Assembly (NCBI GenBank): GCA_021372715.1
Contig: JAJFTX010000038.1
Span: 1 to 14,679 of the forward strand
Length of the DNA: 14,679 nt
Direction of reading: 5' to 3'
From: Methanobacterium sp.
GTDB taxonomy: Archaea > Methanobacteriota > Methanobacteria > Methanobacteriales > Methanobacteriaceae
The position numbers and the translations under genes were made by a program. The notes beneath the pieces were generated by a model that searched no databases, had not been told where the DNA came from, and saw only the letters and a list, made by a program, of their open reading frames with translations. Below are positions 13,997-14,679 of this stretch, piece by piece (within the stretch, counting starts at the first letter, position 1; each line of letters starts with the position of its first letter).

Positions 13997-14145
13997 TCAC
14001 CTTTTTAAATTTTGTTTCGAATTAAGATCTTCGACACAATCTTTACAATAGCATCTAAACTTACCGAACAATCTTCACAAATGCCTCTTCCACAGCTAAC
14101 GCATGCATCAATTGCATCTTTGTCACGATGAATATCACATTTCAA
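13997..14145 (-). pseudogene. B-box-type zinc-finger protein gene, frameshifted
   Basis: A strong GGAGG leads to a TTG at 14145. The frame reads KCDIHRDKDAIDACVSCGRG then ICEDCSVSLD, the C-x2-H ... C-x2-C-x4-C-x2-C pattern of archaeal/bacterial B-box-like zinc fingers. After codon 31 this frame runs into unrelated residues and stops at 14005 (46 residues). The next frame from 14053 supplies the missing part, CYCKDCVEDLNSKQNLKR, and stops at 13999-13997 inside the GGTGA of the DUF4386 gene. The last CxxC belongs to this second frame. Loss of bases equal to 1 mod 3 near 14053 (for example 7 bases between repeated ATG steps in a GATGGAAAATGC-like ancestor) would explain it. Sequencing error or programmed frameshift are alternatives. 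An in-frame ATG at 14166 lacks a ribosome site. The intact protein would be about 50 residues. Confidence 0.7.
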
Positions 14146-14166
14146 AACGATGCCTCCTATAATCAT

Positions 14167-14567
14167 TAATTTTCATCCTCGACATATAATTTTATTGGAA
14201 AAAGCTAATTGATACTATTTTTTGATGAATTTTGAATTATTGGCTTACGTTTTATGTTTATAATTTTGTTTTTCATTTTATGAGAACTATTGATGTTATC
14301 ATATCACCTGTAACTATCAGTAAATTACATAGTCAATACTTATCTATATGAATAAATGCATGTATCTATGGGTAAATGTGTTGATTTATAAGTAACTACA
14401 TATGTTGCATGTTTAGTCTATATCAACCAATCTCGAAGTGGAATTGATACAATCCCTATCTTAAACCCCGTATTTTTTATATCATTTAAACTATTTTAGT
14501 ATTACTAATTTTTAGATACCGAAACGATAGAATTAGATATTACTAGTTTTATTCAATGGGGGTTTAA
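14167..14567. other. Divergent intergenic region of 401 bases with repeated GTAA motifs
   Basis: The gap holds the TATA box of the minus-strand operon and no ORF I can support. Between 14310 and 14398 the plus strand has GTAACTA twice (14310-14316, 14392-14398), GTAAATTA (14320) and GTAAATG (14372), plus the inverted pair TACTTAT (14337-14343) and ATAAGTA (14389-14395). TTTTTTATATCAT near 14472-14484 could be a TATA box for the plus-strand gene with a leader of about 60 bases. The cluster looks like a regulator-binding region, but no regulator is identified. Confidence 0.45.
14184..14194 (-). promoter_or_regulatory. Probable TATA box of the zinc-finger/DUF4386/flavodoxin operon
   Basis: AAAATTATATG on the minus strand is centred about 43 bases before the TTG at 14145. 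A transcript start near 14162 would leave a 17-base leader with the GGAGG site and exclude the ATG at 14166, which supports the TTG start. Confidence 0.5.
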
Positions 14568-14679
14568 ATGGTAGATAAAAGTGAATTAATTTTAAGAGAA
14601 GACAATGTAGGAAAAGGAAAAGCATTTAACGAAGTATTTAAAAGGCTTGATAGCCCTTATGTTTGCGGGCTTGATGATG
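14568..14679 (+). CDS. Unidentified gene, N-terminal part only
   Basis: From the ATG at 14568 an open frame runs to the window end (37 codons plus one base). It starts MVDKSELILREDNVGKGKAF and continues with FKRLDSPYVCGLDD. The G-rich GGGGGT four bases before the ATG can serve as ribosome site, and a + strand TATA-like element lies near 14472-14484. The segment is hydrophilic with no signal peptide. I do not recognise a family from 37 residues. Confidence 0.65.
   Translation, partial: MVDKSELILREDNVGKGKAFNEVFKRLDSPYVCGLDD

Overview
The window reads as chromosome of a methanogenic archaeon of the Methanobacteriales, most like Methanobacterium. Evidence: a truncated formylmethanofuran:tetrahydromethanopterin formyltransferase gene (methanogenesis), AT-rich DNA, archaeal TATA boxes about 26 nt before inferred transcript starts, Shine-Dalgarno sites of the GGAGGTGAT type, T-run terminators, tRNA genes without an encoded CCA, and a tRNA-Trp gene with an archaeal bulge-helix-bulge intron carrying a box C/D guide RNA. 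Lineage is an inference from these features; no search was run.

Layout. 1-941 (minus): a two-gene operon of an FMN-binding split-barrel protein and ftr (cut by the window edge). 1221-2272 (minus): an exported PepSY-like protein and an MJ0936/YfcE-type phosphodiesterase. 2609-3391 (plus): a slipin/stomatin, convergent with a glyoxalase-II-like metallo-hydrolase (3434-4051, minus). 4107-4354 (minus): intron-bearing tRNA-Trp(CCA) and tRNA-Cys(GCA). 4494-4874 (minus): exported DUF3221-like protein.

5145-7953 (minus) is a tight four-gene operon: transglutaminase-like cysteine protein, two unrelated class I SAM methyltransferases, and a nitroreductase interrupted by one in-frame amber codon. 8008-9903 (minus) carries a HEAT-repeat protein followed by a cysteine-free pentameric ligand-gated ion channel homologue with an extra N-terminal membrane helix. 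9972-10814 (minus) is an isocitrate lyase/PEP mutase family protein; 10919-11485 (plus) is an unknown membrane-anchored protein; 11525-12148 (minus) is a GNAT acetyltransferase.

12289-14145 (minus) is a second tight operon: a B-box-type zinc-finger gene broken by a frameshift, a DUF4386 membrane protein, a four-helix membrane protein and a flavodoxin. A 401-base regulatory gap then separates it from a divergent gene (14568 onward, plus) cut by the window edge.

Most interesting points: the archaeal Cys-loop-receptor homologue next to a HEAT protein; the tRNA-Trp intron, whose D guide fits C34 by the N+5 rule while its D' guide is a 10-nt palindrome that does not match U39; two apparently fresh gene lesions inside otherwise intact operons; and an uncharacterised methyltransferase/transglutaminase operon.
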